Assembly: GCA_032622095.1 (NCBI GenBank)
Contig: CP136067.1
Location: 42,575,549 to 42,639,548 of the forward strand
Length of the DNA: 64,000 nucleotides
Reading direction: 5' to 3'
From: Siphonodentalium dalli
Taxonomy: Eukaryota; Mollusca; Scaphopoda; Gadilida; Siphonodentaliidae
Made by a program: the position numbers and the translations under genes. Positions within the stretch are counted from its first letter, which is position 1. The number at the start of each line of letters is the position of its first letter. The notes under the pieces were generated by a model. That model was not told the origin of the DNA. It worked only from the letters and a program-made list of their open reading frames with translations, and did no database searches. Below are positions 43,301 to 49,300 of this stretch, in pieces.

Positions 43301-46300
43301 AATGCTAACTTCTCTATATGCAGAAGGTAAGGCCAAAAAAAAAAATTGTTTTGGTTCTCGGGCAATTTTTTTTTCAAATCAATGAGGGAGGGAGGGTTTT
43401 ATTTTTATTTTTTATTTTTTTCTGCGCATAGTAAGCATGGACAAAGATACCTTCCTCTGTCTAGTAATAACCAGAAAGGTAGAGGGAACTGTTATGCATA
43501 TAAACTCATTTAGTCTTATATAAAAATGACATTGTACTACCAGTGTATGACTGGGATTACCTAACAATATATAATGCCCCTGACATTAACTACTGTTATT
43601 GTTGTCTAAAAACTGATAACTCCCCATTCTAATATGTGATCCTGAATTTAGTCCTGTGCCTTTCAATTGTATAAAGTTACAATTAGTGTAAGTTGTTCAC
43701 AATGACTAATTGTAAGAAGAGCATGAGGATCAGCTAATCATTTTCTTAATTGTAGTCATCTACTTTATGTTGTAAGCCTGCAATTCACTTTTTAATACAT
43801 TACATGTTAGAGCTCAATGCACACTAATATTCAACACATATCTGCTATGGACATGTTGATTAAATCCCCCATTTTTTTTTTTTTTCAAATTTTTTTTTTC
43901 GTAAGTTTTTTTGTCGTAACATCGGGCATTGCAATAAAAAGGCCTAATGCGGCCCTTTTTATTCAATGCGGCGGTGCCTGAGAACCAAAACCTTTTTTTT
44001 TTTTGGCCTAAGAGAATTTTTTTTTATTTTGCTATTTTGCTATTTGCTTTTTCTGCACAATTTGCGTGATTCAAAGTGAATTGTTCATTGATTATCATTG
44101 GTATGTCACAGGATCAAATCATTTCAGATGAGCTCCTGGCATTAACCCTTTACCCAACAGAAGGGCCCTGTGCCAATGCATTCTCTTATATATGCGAGTC
44201 GACCATAGGTCGCCTCGCATATATAAGAGAATGCATTGGCTTAACACATTAAAAATTATAAAATTGTTAAAGAATGTAAGAAAAAATGGTAAAAAGTGTT
44301 AAAAAAAGATTTTTTTTAGGCCAATGCATTCTCTTATATATGCGAGGCGACCTATGGTCGACTCGCATATATAAGAGAATGCATTGGCACAGGGCATAAC
44401 TGTAACTATCACAATGTGGTCAAGGAGCCGGTTCCAATGATATCCATATTTGTATGGTTCTATTGAGAGAGACCGAAGATATTTTAGGCTGTTGAAGCTT
44501 TATTTGGCCGGTTTTGGCCGGTTTGTTGGGTAAAGGGTTAACGTTCTTTGCTTTTGGATAATGTTATACTAGAAGACCACATTTTGTGCTCAAGTATATA
44601 TGTTGGTTACAATTAATTTGTTTATAAGAAAATAGCTACATGACTGTTAAGTCATTCATCATGATTATTTTGTACTTTGTATTTTGTCAATACTCTGATA
44701 AAAGTGAATGATGAAAAACAGTGGGCTAGCATTAACAAATTCACCTCTGGGGACCTCATTCTACTTAGGCCTCATCTTCTTTGGAAAGTATCTTTACTAT
44801 TAAATTATCAAGTATTTTAGTTTTCTTTTTTAGTTTAGTTTATCAATATCTCCAATGTGCACATCGCTGTCATCACCATCTTGGAACATAAAATCTATGT
44901 GAAGGTCTCCCATAGCAGATGAGGTCATGCAGAATTAGGTCCCCAGAGGATGAATCTGTTGACGCAAGACTGCTGCGTGGGGTAGCATCACTAAATTCAC
45001 CCTCTGGGGACCCCATTCTGCAAATGACCAGAACCATAGTTTGAGGCCTGATATTCATTCACAAACAAGCCTTGAAATAGTGTGTCTGTCATTTGCAGAA
45101 TGAGGTCCCCAGAGGGTGAATTTAGTGATGCTACCCCGCATAGCGGGCTAGCATCACCAAATTCACCCTTCTGGAACCTCATTCTGCTGAGGTGTAAGCA
45201 GAATGAAGTCCCCAGAGGGTGAATTTGGTGATGCTAGCCTGCTATGCGGGGTAGCATCACTAAATTCACCCTCTGGGGACCTCATTCTGCAAATGACAGA
45301 CACACTATTTCAAGGCTTGTTCACATATTTTCACTGTTGTACTGTATTGTTGCTTTCAGTTACCCAGCATTGATAGTGGTGCCACAGACTATATCGGATG
45401 ACAGCCTCCGGAAATTCTGCCGAACACACAGACAATACAGGTGAACTTTGATATATATATATGTCAAGGCAAAAAAATATAAGAATATACAGTTAGGCCA
45501 TTTAAAATTAATTAATTGTTTTCCAAGAAATGTTTTTCTTCAGATCAAGATAAGGGGAGGGACGATTTAGTTTGTTTTTGTAATTCCCAATCACAGTAAT
45601 GTTCTTAATTTAAATTTTAGTACGATATTTCTGACCGAAAACGGCATGTATTCCTCATTGATACGAAAACTTCCATGTTGGGTTGTTCTGAATGTGCGGA
45701 ATTCGAAACATTGTAAAACGGAATGAAGAGAAGTAATAACAGAAGTGAAGCTTCCCGCAGTAACTTTCTCTTGCAGAATAATCGAAAATTGTTCCTTGTT
45801 TCAGAAATTGTATTGAGTTTCCACCTTCAAAACGACATATGTAACATCCTTATATAAACTATTAAACTGCTTTCCTGGCATGATTCGTTTCTTTTGCCAC
45901 ACGAACATGCTTCGATTAGAAAGTAAAACTACTCGCGAACTTCCCACCGATGACCATGACATTTAATCTCAAATGATAGATCTATTTTCAATTTCGTTCA
46001 AGATTTTGGCAGGGTATCGCATCTCTGTGGTCCATTGAATCAACCCTATTTATTGACAAGTTATTAAATTGCACATCTTTTACTATAGAATCTACCTTAT
46101 AGGTTTCTCTTGTATTTTTCTACAATTTTAATTCCAAATTTCATTTGTTTTCGATGCAAGTTCACAGCTCAATTTTTTCCATCTGCGATAAAAATGATCA
46201 ACGCCTCTCCAAAAAATCAATGCGGCAGTGCCGGAGAAACAAATATTTAAGTTTGGATACCAGGAATTGTCAACCCGAGGAAGTCAATTGACAAATTGCT

Positions 46301-49300
46301 ATCTCAAACTCAAAACTGTGCGATAACTGTTATATTATATAAAATCATTATTATATCATTGGTTATGGCGATTTGATAGGCCCAACTAAATTTGAGGCTT
46401 TGATAACTCATTCTATTTTTAAGCGAGGAGGTAAACAGATTCTTATGTTAACCTCTTGTGGATATATTGTTAACCTGCTTTGTTTTCAAATAGAAGAGGA
46501 ATGAACATTGTCAAATGATTGTATTTATTTGACAGTCATTTGTATGGGATTTTGGAAGGACAATTTATATTCATGTATTAAATAAACCCACATACAAGTG
46601 TTAACCACAGGTTTTATCATTGATTCTAACCAGAGTTATGAATCTATTTGGACTTAGACAATAGTAAAAAAAATAATAATTATGCACACATTTTCTACAG
46701 TAATTAAAGATGCATTATCCGAATTAACGCTCCTAAATTACTATTTCTTTGGCTTCGGGGGTAAAAATTTTATTCAAGTCGAAGAACCCACCCATCAAAG
46801 CTCAGAGTGATCAGATATCGATTTTTGAAGTTTGTTATTTCTCGAAATATGCATTAATTTGTGGCCCAGAAAATGGATGGTCTTTGACAAAATTGCGGAT
46901 GAAGATGGATAACTCTAAATAGGGTAAAAGGGCCAAATTTTGTGATACTCAAGTGAGAATAGAACAAAATGTTGATAAATAACATGTTATGTGAAATTTG
47001 ATACCATAGTTGACAGTGGTTTGCCTTATTTTGTTGCAATTAATCAATTCTGATAACTAAAGCATATTTTTAAGAAATGTTGTTGTATCTTGATGATATT
47101 GGGACTGTCTGATTGGATTGAGTACCTTTAACCCTTTGAGTGCCAGGGGCCGATATTATCGGCCCTAAACCTACACAATAAGTCTGTTAAAGAATATAAT
47201 AAAATATATTAAAATTGTAAAAAAAAAATAAAAAAAAAATAAAAAAAAAATTGTTAAGCCAATGCATTCTCTTATATATGCGAGGCGACCTATGGTCGAC
47301 TCGCATATATAAGAGAATGCATTGGCACAGGGTATATGGGTTGATACAAAAATCGGACCTGGCACTCAAAGGGTTAAATGTTGTGATAGAGGTTGAGGAA
47401 AACAGCATCATCTCATCCATACCAAAAATTTGGCATTGCACTCTCAGGTCAGGCTTCCTACGGTTATCTGGAAGCATGGGAAAGTTGTGATTCCAGGCCT
47501 GGAAAATTGCACCATACAGGTCACATCTCTCATCAGATCATCACCAAACTTCATATGGTTCTTCAGAGTGACCTCTAGATGGGAGCCATCAATTTGTTCT
47601 GATTTTCTTTAAAAAACATGGGCGCCAGCAGCCATTTTCGATGACAAATTTGAATCTCGTCACACCATGCAACCCAAATTTATTGGAGAATTGTTTTTTT
47701 TTGAAAATGTGCAAGTATGTTTAGAATCACCTCTAGTTGGGAGCTATTGAATTTGAATGATTTTCAATGAAAACCATTGCCACCGGCAGCCATCTTGGGT
47801 TTTACTCTTTGTGTGACTAAATCCTTTGGCATATCCTACAGGCTAGACCTCATCCGATCATCGTCTGGGTCTTTTGGGAAGTAATCATATTTCTGAATGT
47901 TAAAAAAAACATGGCCGACAGCGATCATCTTGGATTTTACTCTTTGCATGACAAAATCCTTCGGCCACTTCCCCCATCTGCTCATTACTAAACTTCATAT
48001 GACTAGAGCAACACATTATCCCCTATCCAAGTTGAGCTACAGTGTCATTGACAGTGTTCGCGCTGGACCTAAAAAAAACTTTAGCCAAAAGTTTAGCCAA
48101 ATGAAAATTTTATTAGCCAAATGAAAAAACTTTAGCCAAATATTTTTTGGCCAAATTAAATCATCGTTTTCTGTTACACTCAGAATGAAAACATAATTAA
48201 AACAACACAAAAAACAACTTTAAAAACAATATTATACGAACATATCATCACATATCACACAGGCATTCGCAAACATGAAACTAACATTCTATATAATTAT
48301 AATCCGCTAAACTAATTGTAATAACTCTATGCCGTTGACACTATTGACACCATGGCATGACGGCCGCTAACTATGGCTTATTATACTGTAGTAAGGTGTT
48401 AACTGATGAATATCTATTGTATTCAAATCTTTTATGATGTGAAGCCCGGTTATTAGACAGGATGCACTTTATGACACCCATTATGTAACCACTGAGTTAA
48501 GAACTGCTCTTCTATAACGAACAAAGCATTTAGGTATTTCATCTTACAGACGGCTTAATCAATTACATAACCAGTATACAGCTTATACGTTTTGACGATT
48601 AGGCTGGTTAGGCTCTCAATGGAGCCCATCTACTATCGTCATTTCGTATGTCTGTTAGAGGACACTCAGTCTGTGGTATAGAAGGCAATGTCTCAGATGT
48701 CAAACAGTTGTGTAATGTTCCCTTTGTACAGCTGCCACAATTCAATCAACACCACCGTTACGGAGTAACGGAACGATATATTCATAATTACGAAAATAAC
48801 GAAATACTTTCGTCACCTAACTTCGTCTTGAATGTCGATCTATTGAGCGCTTTTATTAATTAGCTTTCTAACTCCATGCTTTCCGTCTCCATTTGGGGTA
48901 AAAAAAAGTTTAGCCAAATGAAATTTTTATTAGCCAAATTCGAAAAAGATTAGCCATTGGCTAATTTGGCTACCGACAGCGCGAACACTGGTCATTGACA
49001 CTTTCATTTAACACAGTATGGAACAAGTCATAGAAAAATAGATCCGTTTCTGGGCAATTATTTGGAAAACTCATGGAACTGCGCTCCCTCATGCTAATCC
49101 ATTTTGGAATTCCGCTAACTTGACACATCTGGTTATGCATGTACATGCTGGAGTCAAATAACATCTTTATTACAGCTCTGATTGATGCCCTTGTTATTTA
49201 ATTCATTGTCAATAAACAAGTCAATATTTTCTAAAATAAATAATTAATTTTTCGTATCTAAACCTACCAATGCCCTGAAAATGTTTGTTCCATGTCACAT

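Noticed and set aside
48648-48863. 71-codon open frame inside the hAT-like element
   Set aside because: No transposase or BED motif recognised; length is within chance for AT-rich DNA.
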